The notes beneath the pieces are model-generated. The model worked only from the letters and a program-made list of their open reading frames with translations. It was not told the origin of the DNA and made no database searches. From Oscillospiraceae bacterium (GTDB lineage: Bacteria; Bacillota; Clostridia; Oscillospirales; Oscillospiraceae), in NCBI GenBank assembly GCA_017501355.1, contig JAFVXA010000046.1, forward strand, positions 1 to 64,000: a DNA stretch of 64,000 nucleotides, read 5' to 3'. A program made the translations under genes and the position numbers. Below, one piece after another: positions 1-7,801 of the stretch (its first letter is position 1; each line of letters begins with the position of its first letter).

Positions 1-1023
1 CACTTCCACTATTTTGAAGAGGGTATTGCTTTCTTCTCCGTAGAGCGCAAACCGATATATGTGAACCCACGCTTCTTGCAATATATGAATATGGTGCTCG
101 ATGCTCCAAGTTCTGATGCTTCAGCCTTGTGGGGGCATGAGGCTTTCAGAGAAGCCGGCGAGTTTTTGGAACAACACAGCGCCAGCGGAGGAACTGGAAA
201 GGATACTCCGATTCTGAGATATACCATTCGCGCCCACCAAAGTCATGTGTTCCTGGCTCTGCAGCTGCTCATCTATAGTGACCATAGTTTTGAAATGACG
301 CTGAGCGACATCACGGAGGTGGAGAAAAACCGCTTGCTCAAGCAGCAAATCAGTAGTAACATCACCCACGAACTCCGCACCCCTGTGAGCAGTATCCGCG
401 GCTATATGGAAACGATTCTGGCTAACCCGGCGATGGACGAAGATAAGCGCTGCAACTTTGTAGAGAAAGCCTATGCTCAGGCCGTTAGACTGTCGGATCT
501 GATAAGAGACGTGGCGCTAATTAACAAAGTGGAGGAGGCACCGGAGGCTTTGCCAAAAGAGGAAGTAGGGCTCTATGAACTTATAGAAGATATAGTTGAG
601 GAGTTCCAAACGGCTTTGGCAGAGAAAAAAATGGTAGTAGAAAATAGCATCGGTGCCCATTTGAAAGTGGTGGGCAACTATACGCTGCTGCATGCTGTCT
701 TCCGCAACTTGGTGGAGAACAGTCTGCGCTATGCCGGAGAGGAGACGGAAATACACATAGAATGCTACAACGAAGATGCCGCCTTCTGCTATTTCAGATT
801 CTACGATACCGGGCGCGGAGTGGCTGAGGAACATCTGTCCCGACTCTTTGAGCGCTTCTATCGAGAGGGTGAGGGCCGCACCCGCGATTGTGGCGGTACC
901 GGATTGGGTTTGTCCATCGTGCGCAACGCTATTCTGTATCATCAGGGAACTATCTCCGTGCGCAACAGAACAGGCGGCGGTCTGGAATTCTTCTTTACGC
1001 TTAAAAAGAAAGCCTGTCTCTAA
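1..1023 (+). CDS. Sensor histidine kinase, C-terminal part (5' end outside window)
   Basis: The frame is open from base 1, so the gene is cut by the window edge; the GTG at 61 is probably internal. About 340 residues are visible. The first 100 or so look like a PAS-type sensing region. Then comes the HisKA phosphoacceptor motif NITHELRTP (His near visible residue 123) and the catalytic domain with N-box NLVENSLRYAG, G1 box DTGRGV and G2 box GGTGLGLSI. All catalytic boxes are intact, so it should autophosphorylate. The partner response regulator is not visible and may lie upstream. Codon use fits Bacteroidota. The family call is firm; the signal sensed is unknown. Confidence 0.93.
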   Translation, partial: HFHYFEEGIAFFSVERKPIYVNPRFLQYMNMVLDAPSSDASALWGHEAFREAGEFLEQHSASGGTGKDTPILRYTIRAHQSHVFLALQLLIYSDHSFEMTLSDITEVEKNRLLKQQISSNITHELRTPVSSIRGYMETILANPAMDEDKRCNFVEKAYAQAVRLSDLIRDVALINKVEEAPEALPKEEVGLYELIEDIVEEFQTALAEKKMVVENSIGAHLKVVGNYTLLHAVFRNLVENSLRYAGEETEIHIECYNEDAAFCYFRFYDTGRGVAEEHLSRLFERFYREGEGRTRDCGGTGLGLSIVRNAILYHQGTISVRNRTGGGLEFFFTLKKKACL

Positions 1024-1039
1024 GGAGCAGGCTTTTACT

Positions 1040-1723
1040 TTATCCGACACCGAGGTCCGTATTGTGGAGCAGCACTTCGGCTTTCGGATTCTTGAACAAC
1101 TCAGGATAAATTTCTTCGGCGAACCATTTGGCCAAGGTCTTGTCTGTATGCTCGGCAGTTTGGTTCTCGCAAAACACGTTGACGCTGAAGTATTCAAAAT
1201 ACTTGTCGGCGGTGGTGATGTCGCTGAGGATGCGCTCACGGCTGTCGCCCTCGGTGCAGCACAAAAGGCAGACGCCTTGGAAATAGCGAGCCACGTCGGC
1301 TGCTGTCACATCTTCGGCCACGCCCTTGTTCCAGCGGCGGCGCAAAGCAGGATCGAAACTCTCGATGCCGCATCTGAATTTTACGACGGCAGGAGCAAAG
1401 CGGGCGGCGAACTCAGCCAGACGATGCCGATACATGTAGTGCATCTCGAACCAGAGGGTGTGGATGTTTTTGCTAAGAACGACTTCCTGTAGCAACCGGA
1501 TGGTGTCTTCGTCCAACTCAATGGCCGAGCCGGAGTTGATGACGTCGAGAACGCCGTAGCGGCCCGTCACTTGCTGCAACACTTCTTGGTTGATGTTGAA
1601 AGGACTGGCGGAGGTGTCGGTGTGGTAGTCGCAGAAAGTACAGCCTCGCCAGCGACAGCCGCTGCCTTGCAGCAGTACAAACTCGCGCTGCAGTTTTTCG
1701 TGGATGAGGGCGTAGCGCTCCAT
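1040..1723 (-). CDS. Radical SAM protein, probable queuine salvage enzyme (QueL-like)
   Basis: This 227-residue protein has a cysteine cluster GCRWRGCTFCDY at residues 22-33 (Cys23, Cys28, Cys31). The spacing is CX4CX2C rather than the usual radical SAM CX3CX2C, but the aromatic residue and position fit a [4Fe-4S]/SAM site. It starts 3 bp after the stop of the queuosine-precursor transporter gene, so the two are almost certainly one operon. In Clostridioides difficile a radical SAM enzyme (QueL) next to a YhhQ transporter releases queuine from queuosine. Transfer of that role here rests on context only. It could be another radical SAM activity on deazapurines. It converges on the histidine kinase gene with a 16-bp gap. 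Confidence 0.7.
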   Translation of the reverse strand: MERYALIHEKLQREFVLLQGSGCRWRGCTFCDYHTDTSASPFNINQEVLQQVTGRYGVLDVINSGSAIELDEDTIRLLQEVVLSKNIHTLWFEMHYMYRHRLAEFAARFAPAVVKFRCGIESFDPALRRRWNKGVAEDVTAADVARYFQGVCLLCCTEGDSRERILSDITTADKYFEYFSVNVFCENQTAEHTDKTLAKWFAEEIYPELFKNPKAEVLLHNTDLGVG

Positions 1724-1726
1724 GGC

Positions 1727-2398
1727 TTAGTGGTTTTTGGTCCAGCGCTTGATGGCGTGCACGGCAGCATAAGCCATCGGTGTGCCCATCATAGCTTCGA
1801 TAATCAGTTTGGAGAAATATTGGAAAGCCATCATCAGCAAGAGTTCCCTGGTAGATACGATGCCGGCGAAAGCTATGAGCACAAACGGCAGCGTATCGAA
1901 GACGTAGCCCACCATAGAACTTCCGATGGTTCTGACCCATAGTTTGCGCCCCTTCATCCTTAGTTTGATGCGCTCCATGAGCCATGCGTTGGACAGTTCG
2001 CCCAACAAAAAACCGGCCAGCGAGCCAATCACGATGCGAGGCACGTAAGTAAAGACATGGTTGTAGGCCGCAGCCGTCTCGGCCAGGTGGTCGGGCGAAG
2101 GCAGCCATACCCCTATCTGGGTGCAGACCACCATGATGATGTTGCAGAAGAACGTAGTCCAAATCACCTTTTTCGCGGTGCGGAAGCCCCATATCTCGGT
2201 AATCACATCGCCCAACATATAGGCAAAGGGAAAGGTAATGGTGCCGGCATCAAAATAAAAGAGATTAGCCAGGCCTATTACCTTGACGGCCATTACGTTG
2301 GAGATTAAATAGAGGCTTACAAAAAAAGCAGTAACAAGCATCAGCGGCAGGTTGTCTGCTGTTCGGTTTTTGAAAGGGTTTTCCGATACCTTATCCAT
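1727..2398 (-). CDS. yhhQ: Queuosine precursor transporter, YhhQ/VUT family
   Basis: A 223-residue polytopic membrane protein of normal family length. About six hydrophobic segments are visible, with family-typical stretches such as FYFDAGTITFPFAYMLGDVITE written here as its short core AGTITFPFAYMLGDV, followed by EIWGF, and later GSLAGFLLGELSNAW. YhhQ proteins import queuosine precursors (preQ0, preQ1 or queuine) across the inner membrane for tRNA modification. It is first in a two-gene operon with a radical SAM protein, which suggests scavenging from the gut rather than full de novo synthesis. A Bacteroidota promoter element lies upstream at 2434-2441. Substrate cannot be told from sequence. 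Confidence 0.9.
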   Translation of the reverse strand: MDKVSENPFKNRTADNLPLMLVTAFFVSLYLISNVMAVKVIGLANLFYFDAGTITFPFAYMLGDVITEIWGFRTAKKVIWTTFFCNIIMVVCTQIGVWLPSPDHLAETAAAYNHVFTYVPRIVIGSLAGFLLGELSNAWLMERIKLRMKGRKLWVRTIGSSMVGYVFDTLPFVLIAFAGIVSTRELLLMMAFQYFSKLIIEAMMGTPMAYAAVHAIKRWTKNH

Positions 2399-2433
2399 AA
2401 GTTATATAATATATATAATGTGTAGTGCGCTTG

Positions 2434-2441
2434 CAAAAGTA
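2434..2441 (-). promoter_or_regulatory. Bacteroidota promoter -7 element for yhhQ operon
   Basis: On the minus strand this reads TACTTTTG, a match to the Bacteroidota consensus TAnnTTTG, 36 bp upstream of the yhhQ start. The -33 element is not clear. Confidence 0.6.
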
Positions 2442-2491
2442 CAAAGAAAAAATGAAATAGCTTATATCTATCATATAATAGATAAAATATG

Positions 2492-2523
2492 TTTGCTCAA
2501 TTCAAAACTCTCCCCTATATTTG
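2492..2523 (+). promoter_or_regulatory. Bacteroidota promoter for rubrerythrin
   Basis: TTTG at 2492-2495 and TATATTTG at 2516-2523 match the -33 and -7 elements of the Bacteroidota primary sigma factor, with a 20-bp spacer. The start codon follows about 40 bp downstream, and no Shine-Dalgarno site is seen, as usual for this phylum. Confidence 0.75.
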
Positions 2524-2564
2524 CAACAGAAAACAATTACATAACAATTTAAAATTTTACGACT

Positions 2565-3143
2565 ATGACTAAGAGTATTAAAGGAACCCGTACCGAGAAA
2601 CACTTACTGATGACTTTCGCAGGCGAATCTCAAGCCCGTATGCGCTACACCTATTTTTCAAGCGTAGCAAAGAAAGAAGGTTTTGAACAAATAGCAGCTA
2701 TCTTCCTGGAGACAGCCGAGCAAGAGCGCGAACACGCCAAGCGCATGTTTAAGTGGTTGGAAGGTGGCATGGTAGAGATTACAGCAACCTATCCTGCCGG
2801 CGTTATCGGCAACACCATGGAGAATCTCCGTGCTGCAGCAGCCGGTGAGCATGAAGAATGGGCTGACGACTATCCCAAGTTTGCTGACATCGCCGACGAA
2901 GAAGGATTCCCCGCCATCGCAGCCATGTATCGCAACATCTCTGTGGCAGAAAAGGCTCATGAGGAGCGCTATCTCAAACTTCTGAAGAACGTAGAGAGCC
3001 ACACCGTGTTCCGCAAGGATGGAAAAGTATTTTGGCAATGTCGCAACTGCGGCTTCGTGACAGAAGACATCGAGGCTCCCGAACAATGCCCCGCTTGTGC
3101 ACACGCCCAAGCATACTTTGAAGTGATGAAGAGCAACTACTAA
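2565..3143 (+). CDS. rbr: Rubrerythrin
   Basis: A 192-residue cytoplasmic non-haem iron peroxidase that reduces H2O2 in anaerobes. The N-terminal ferritin-like four-helix domain carries the diiron ligands in FAGESQAR and ETAEQEREHAK, and again in EKAHEERY. The C-terminal rubredoxin-like domain has Cys159-X2-Cys162 and Cys175-X2-Cys178 for one Fe. Length and domain order are normal. It stands alone behind its own promoter, and OxyR is encoded 5 kb downstream in the same Bacteroidota segment. A second, clostridial rubrerythrin lies at 34,142; the two belong to the two different organisms in this contig rather than being paralogues. Confidence 0.97.
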   Translation: MTKSIKGTRTEKHLLMTFAGESQARMRYTYFSSVAKKEGFEQIAAIFLETAEQEREHAKRMFKWLEGGMVEITATYPAGVIGNTMENLRAAAAGEHEEWADDYPKFADIADEEGFPAIAAMYRNISVAEKAHEERYLKLLKNVESHTVFRKDGKVFWQCRNCGFVTEDIEAPEQCPACAHAQAYFEVMKSNY

Positions 3144-3152
3144 ATCGATTAG

Positions 3153-3420
3153 ACCATATAGAGAGATAGCTCCGGCAAGTTTTTCCTTGTCGGAGCTATC
3201 TGTTTTTTTCTTTGGAGAGCGCTTTGCGCGAGATAAGAAAGGAGGGGCGTTTTCTTAGTAGTTACTTAGGCGTTCTTAGTATTTACCGAAATTTTCCTAG
3301 CTTTTACCTAAGTTCACCTAGCTTTTACCTAAGAAACGCCCCAAAATGACCCTTGATTTCCAGATGGTTACAAAACCGTTTTTTGGCCTATGGGAAAATA
3401 AAAAAATCCCCGGCTCGGAA
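3153..3420 (+). repeat. 268-bp direct repeat, copy 1 (terminator plus four 21-nt units)
   Basis: Matches 7465-7734 nearly base for base. It opens with a terminator hairpin (3165-3200), then a GAGCGC-rich linker, then an 82-bp block (3252-3333) identical in both copies and made of four tandem units of about 21 nt following the pattern TTC-TTAGTA-TTTACCTAAG. It ends with a conserved tail through CCCCGGCTCGG. The two copies bracket the exported-protein gene and its small companion. Read from the sequence alone it could be a dispersed 3'-end repeat or a recombination boundary. Confidence 0.9.
3165..3213 (+). terminator. Intrinsic terminator of rubrerythrin
   Basis: A 15-bp stem (GATAGCTCCGGCAAG with CTTGTCGGAGCTATC, one G-U pair) is followed by a T-rich run. 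The repeat copy at 7,476 has an A-C mismatch at the same pair, so the two copies have drifted at this position. Confidence 0.85.
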
Positions 3421-3658
3421 AGTTGGGGCAAATATGAATAATGCTTCCACAGAGATTCCCGTGACAATTTTTGTCAGAGTTATTATTTTATAATAGAAAT
3501 TTTCTATTTTTTTGATTAGGAGCAACAGACAGACTTTCCTAATATTTACAAGGGAACAGAGATTGCTTAGAATTTTTTGTTAAAGATTTTCCGGCTCCAT
3601 ACGAACAAAAAATTATAATTATTTAACTGTAAATCATTCTTATATCACATTTTCTTTG

Positions 3659-3666
3659 TAATTTTG
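3659..3666 (+). promoter_or_regulatory. Bacteroidota -7 element for the exported repeat protein
   Basis: TAATTTTG matches TAnnTTTG, 90 bp upstream of the start at 3757. The stretch 3421-3756 between the direct repeat and the gene is AT-rich and holds no other gene; it probably forms the promoter and a long untranslated leader. Confidence 0.55.
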
Positions 3667-3756
3667 CGCCGAATTTCTCATCAGGCTATTCTCTACAGGT
3701 GAATTAGTAGAGTGAATGGATAAAGAATATACAATCAAAATTTAATATTTAGTAGA

Positions 3757-6700
3757 ATGAAACTAAACAAAATGTTTGTTGCCCTCGTGGTGATGTTGTT
3801 CTGTATGGCTCATTCTGTTTCGGCCCAAGTGGCAGAGGTGGAAGGAGTGAGCTATGCTTCTCTGAAAGAGGCTTTTGCTGTAGCTGACGGAAAGACCGTG
3901 GTGCTTCAGAGTGACCTTAATCTTATTTCTGAAACTTTTACTATTGGAAAAGGTAAGAGTGTTACTCTGGATATGAATGGAAAGACCATTACTGTAGAAG
4001 ATACTGTGACAACAGCTGCTAAGACATGGAATTATGAGCTTTTCTATATCTTAGATGGAACACTTTCAGTTAGAGGTAATGGTACCATTACTTTGACAGC
4101 TATAGCAGATCGTGATTGGAATGCGTATTCTTCTATCTTCCACAACCGCGGTGGTGTGCTGACCATCGAAAATGGTACGTTCACTCACAACGGTGGTACC
4201 GATATGGCGTATGTAATAGACAATAGCGGAAACTGGTATGGCGATGCTACCACGAATATTAGTGGTGGTAACTTTACATCTGCTTATATTGTAATCCGTA
4301 ACCGTATGGAGCAGAAATCGAACGGTGCAAGCGGTACGGCTATTTTGAATATTTCCGGCGGAACATTTGAGGGTGTTCGCAGAACTATTTGGGGACAAGC
4401 AGCTTCTACTAATGATAGCTTTCCGGCTACAGGAGAAATAAATATCAGCGGTGGAGAAGTGAAAGGCTTGATTGAAACTCCCAAAGTTAATGGTGCAGAG
4501 TCTATGACTACAGTAACGGGTGGTACGATTGAAAACTTCAATGGTGAAACTGGCGAGTTGAAAGTTACCGGTGAAGGAACAGTAACAGGTACTGTAACTA
4601 TTTATAAAGTAGATGGAGAAGGTAATTCTGCGGAGGTTGAGTCTGTTGTCAACGATGAAGGCGTATATGTGCAACCCGTGGCCCGAGTGGGTTCAAAAAA
4701 ATATGCAGACTTTCATGAAGCCGTTAGCCAAGCTGTTTCAACCGGAAATAATGTGAATGTCTTAACGGATGTAGAACTTACAAAAAGAGTTTTGATTGAA
4801 GGTGATGTGGCATTTACAATTCAAGCTGGAGATCCTGTCGAGATTAAGTTTGTAAATCCCGCAGATGAATATGGCTTTGTTATAAAGGACCAAGCAAAAG
4901 TTACTTTTGCAGAAGGTATCAGTATTGTTGGCGCTGGTGAAAATATTTGTCCGCTCTATATTCAGACAGCTACAGTATTTTCTTCTGCTAATATTTCAAC
5001 CACACCGGAAAATTTGCTTCCTCCTATTATGACAAATGTTGATTATAGTGCAACGCTAACTATCAACGGTGGTGAGATAGTTTCCGGAAATTCTGCAGTT
5101 GCCGGTATCTATTGGCCAAGCAAAGGTCTCTTGACAGTAACGGGTGGTACAATTACCGGTGCGAATGCTATCTACTTAAAGAGCGGCAAGCTTACTATTA
5201 TCGGTGGTGAGTTCCGTGGTGTTGGTGTAAATAATGCATACCAATATGAAGCCAATGGATATGTTCCAACCGGTGCTGCTCTCGTAGTTGAAAATGTAGG
5301 TGGAGAAACCGGCTATGATGAAATAGAGGCTATCCGTATTAGCAATGGTACATTTATTTCAGATAACTCAGATGCTGTGCAAAGTTTCACAGCTGGAATG
5401 ACAGGAGTAGCAGCACAGACAGCCTTTGTTTATGGTGGAAGATTTAACACAGAAATTTCTTCAGACTATTTAGCAGAAAATTTAGTGCTTCAAGATAATG
5501 GAGATGGTACGTATAGTCCTATCAGTAACCCTGCTTTGACTTATGAAGCACAAATAGGAGAGTACAAATACACAACTCTGGCTGCTGCAATTGAAGCTGC
5601 AAATGCTAGTGAACCGGTAAAACTCTTGACTGATGTTACTTTGTCAGAATTTGTTGAACTGGGTGTAAACGGTCTTGTACTTGATCTTAGTGGATATACT
5701 GTTACAGCCAATTGCAAGAAAGCATTTGAGGTATATGCCAATACTACTATTAAGAATGGTACAATCATTGCAGAACAGCGTTGCGTAGATACGCGTACAA
5801 ATGTTAGTCTTACTTTGGAAGCGCTATCTCTTGAAGCTACGTCTTTGAAACATGGCAATCCTCAGCCCATTACCATTGGCGGCTCTGATCATGGTACGAA
5901 TGTAGAGATGAACAATGTGAATATCAATGCTCCTTTGGGCTATGGTATTATCTCATTTGTGAAGACATCTTTGACTGCAACAAATTGTAATATTAATGCT
6001 TACGGAGCGCTTTATGTAAAGGAGAATAACGCATCTGATTCTGAATTTACGCTTACAAATTGTAATCTTCAGGCGCTTCCTCCTGCGTCATCAGATCCTA
6101 CCAACAACTTTGCGCTCATTGCCATCAGAGCAAACAATGTTACTGTAAATGTACATGGAGGCTCGCTCGAAGCCGAGGGTGTAGTCAGCGCGTTCAATCT
6201 CCATGGGGAAAGTAATTTGGGAACGGTTTATGCAGAAGGTTGTACAATTGAAGTAGCTAAAGGTACAACAATAGAAGGTGATATTATTCTGGAGGCTAAG
6301 CAAAACTTTGAAGCTAACACAATTATACTTCCTACAGAGTATTCAACAGACCTTAATACCGAAGGCTTCTATCTTAAGGATAATGGTGATGGTACTGTAA
6401 CTCCTACAAAAGAAGTGGCATTTGTCGATGGCGACTTCGCTTATACCAACACCGCAGACATCGAAGGCCTGTCCATTTCCTACCAGCGTACGTTCAAGAA
6501 CCACTCTGTATGGAACGCTATGTTCCTTCCCTTTGAAATTCCGGCAAGCATGCTTCTGGATGACTATCAAATCGCAGAATGGACCGGTATGGTTTACGAA
6601 GAAGATGGCGAAGGCACGGTAACTGCTACAGGTATCGAACTTACCAAAATCAAGGACGAAGCCGCTATCCTGCAGGCCAACTATCCTTATTTGATTTATC

Positions 6701-7158
6701 CGAAGAACGAAGCAGCTAAAGAATTTAATATTATTCTTGAAGATGCCACTCTCTATGGCGCCAACGAAGCGAATAAACTTGTTCGTGAGAATGATGTGAT
6801 GACCTGCAAGATGGTTGGTAATTATAGAACATTTGAGAAAGAAGAACTCGTAGATGAGTTAGGAGAACGCGGCTGGGTTGTGAGTGGTTCCGGCAAATGG
6901 GTACATAGCAGCAGCAACATGAAACCTTTCCGCCTCTTGTTGACCAGAACGTGGAAGCCTGGAGTGAATGTAAACCTCTCATCAGCCAATGCCATGCGTG
7001 TTGTCTTCCGCGATTCGGATGAGGTGACTGCTATCGAAGATTTGGAACTGAATGTCCCCAAGGAAACTGTGGTTTATGACCTCCAAGGCCGTCGTGTCTT
7101 GAATCCTACAACCAAAGGCATTTATATTGTGAATGGTAAAAAGGTCTTTGTAAAATAA
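3757..7158 (+). CDS. Large exported beta-helix-like repeat protein with Bacteroidales C-terminal tail
   Basis: 1,133 residues with a clear signal peptide (MKLNKMFVALVVMLFCM, cleavage likely after SVSAQ). The body is rich in short NGG/SGG turns of the type 'ITGG.I.G' that suggest a right-handed beta-helix. Three copies of a module begin with a motif like 'G.kYtTL.EAi..A....V.LLtDv.L' (about residues 26, 311 and 604). The last 200 residues form a separate domain that ends in VYDLQGRRV...KGIYIVNGKKV, a tail common in Bacteroidales exported proteins and resembling type IX sorting domains. It is probably surface-anchored or secreted; whether it binds glycan or protein is unknown. It lies between two 270-bp direct repeats, together with the 57-residue ORF at 7187. 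Confidence 0.85.
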   Translation: MKLNKMFVALVVMLFCMAHSVSAQVAEVEGVSYASLKEAFAVADGKTVVLQSDLNLISETFTIGKGKSVTLDMNGKTITVEDTVTTAAKTWNYELFYILDGTLSVRGNGTITLTAIADRDWNAYSSIFHNRGGVLTIENGTFTHNGGTDMAYVIDNSGNWYGDATTNISGGNFTSAYIVIRNRMEQKSNGASGTAILNISGGTFEGVRRTIWGQAASTNDSFPATGEINISGGEVKGLIETPKVNGAESMTTVTGGTIENFNGETGELKVTGEGTVTGTVTIYKVDGEGNSAEVESVVNDEGVYVQPVARVGSKKYADFHEAVSQAVSTGNNVNVLTDVELTKRVLIEGDVAFTIQAGDPVEIKFVNPADEYGFVIKDQAKVTFAEGISIVGAGENICPLYIQTATVFSSANISTTPENLLPPIMTNVDYSATLTINGGEIVSGNSAVAGIYWPSKGLLTVTGGTITGANAIYLKSGKLTIIGGEFRGVGVNNAYQYEANGYVPTGAALVVENVGGETGYDEIEAIRISNGTFISDNSDAVQSFTAGMTGVAAQTAFVYGGRFNTEISSDYLAENLVLQDNGDGTYSPISNPALTYEAQIGEYKYTTLAAAIEAANASEPVKLLTDVTLSEFVELGVNGLVLDLSGYTVTANCKKAFEVYANTTIKNGTIIAEQRCVDTRTNVSLTLEALSLEATSLKHGNPQPITIGGSDHGTNVEMNNVNINAPLGYGIISFVKTSLTATNCNINAYGALYVKENNASDSEFTLTNCNLQALPPASSDPTNNFALIAIRANNVTVNVHGGSLEAEGVVSAFNLHGESNLGTVYAEGCTIEVAKGTTIEGDIILEAKQNFEANTIILPTEYSTDLNTEGFYLKDNGDGTVTPTKEVAFVDGDFAYTNTADIEGLSISYQRTFKNHSVWNAMFLPFEIPASMLLDDYQIAEWTGMVYEEDGEGTVTATGIELTKIKDEAAILQANYPYLIYPKNEAAKEFNIILEDATLYGANEANKLVRENDVMTCKMVGNYRTFEKEELVDELGERGWVVSGSGKWVHSSSNMKPFRLLLTRTWKPGVNVNLSSANAMRVVFRDSDEVTAIEDLELNVPKETVVYDLQGRRVLNPTTKGIYIVNGKKVFVK

Positions 7159-7186
7159 TTTTTCAGGCGAATAAAATTTGAAGTAT

Positions 7187-7360
7187 ATGAAGAAGCAATA
7201 TCTTAAACCTGAATTGGAAGTATTTGACTTTGAAGTAGAACAAATGGTAGCTGCCAGTCCTGTGGATGACTCTAAAGATGAAATGGGCTGGGAAGAGGAT
7301 GGAGAAGATGATGCCGGTACTAAAAAGTTCAAGCACGACTGGGGTTCTACTAAATGGTGA
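7187..7360 (+). CDS. Small acidic Bacteroidales protein (57 aa), function unknown
   Basis: Starts at the ATG at 7187, 28 bp after the exported-protein gene; an in-frame TTG at 7178 is less likely. The N-terminus MKKQYLKPELEVFDFEVEQM followed by AAS is a pattern seen widely in small Bacteroidales proteins. The remainder is very acidic (DDSKDEMGWEEDGEDD) and then turns basic and aromatic at the end. There is no signal peptide, cysteine or membrane segment. The conserved head and variable charged tail are reminiscent of leader-plus-core peptides, but no modifying enzyme is adjacent. Cotranscription with the upstream gene is likely, since a terminator follows at 7396. No function can be assigned. 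Confidence 0.7.
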   Translation: MKKQYLKPELEVFDFEVEQMVAASPVDDSKDEMGWEEDGEDDAGTKKFKHDWGSTKW

Positions 7361-7395
7361 TACTTTATCTCTGTATACTCCTTAATTGTATATAT

Positions 7396-7433
7396 AAAAG
7401 CGGGGTGCTACTTTGGTGGTGCCCCGCTTTTGT
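7396..7433 (+). terminator. Intrinsic terminator after the small acidic protein
   Basis: AAAAGCGGGG pairs with CCCCGCTTTT around a 17-nt loop, followed by a short T tract. It ends the exported-protein transcript just before direct-repeat copy 2. Confidence 0.75.
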
Positions 7434-7464
7434 GCATCCAAGGATGAAGGACCAGATCGGTTTA

Positions 7465-7734
7465 ACCATATAGAGCAGATAGCTCCGACAAGTTCTTTCT
7501 TGCCGGAGCTATCTGCTTTTTTCTTCGGAGAGCACCTTGCGCGAGATAAGAAAGGAGGGCTGTTTTCTTAGTAGTTACTTAGGCGTTCTTAGTATTTACC
7601 GAAATTTTCCTAGCTTTTACCTAAGTTCACCTAGCTTTTACCTAAGAAATGCTGGAAAATGCCCCTTGATTTTCAGATGGTTACAAAACCGATTTTTGGC
7701 CTATGGGGAAACGAAAAAAATCCCCGGCTCGGAA
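7465..7734 (+). repeat. 270-bp direct repeat, copy 2
   Basis: Second copy of the element at 3153-3420. The 82-bp array (7565-7646) is identical to copy 1, while flanks differ at scattered bases. Its leading hairpin keeps pairing apart from one A-C mismatch. It lies between the terminator of the small protein and the end of oxyR, which is on the opposite strand. Confidence 0.9.
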
Positions 7735-7801
7735 GGCTCGGAGGGAGTGGGTGAGCCGGAGAGCGAAGGGATTCTTTGATGGAGTGGGGAAGCGTTGCCG
7801 C

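Noticed and set aside
61..63. GTG at 61 as the start of the histidine kinase
   Set aside because: The frame is open to base 1 and the upstream residues continue the sensor domain, so the gene begins outside the window.
3252..3333. CRISPR-like array
   Set aside because: Units are contiguous 21-mers without spacers, and no cas gene is nearby.
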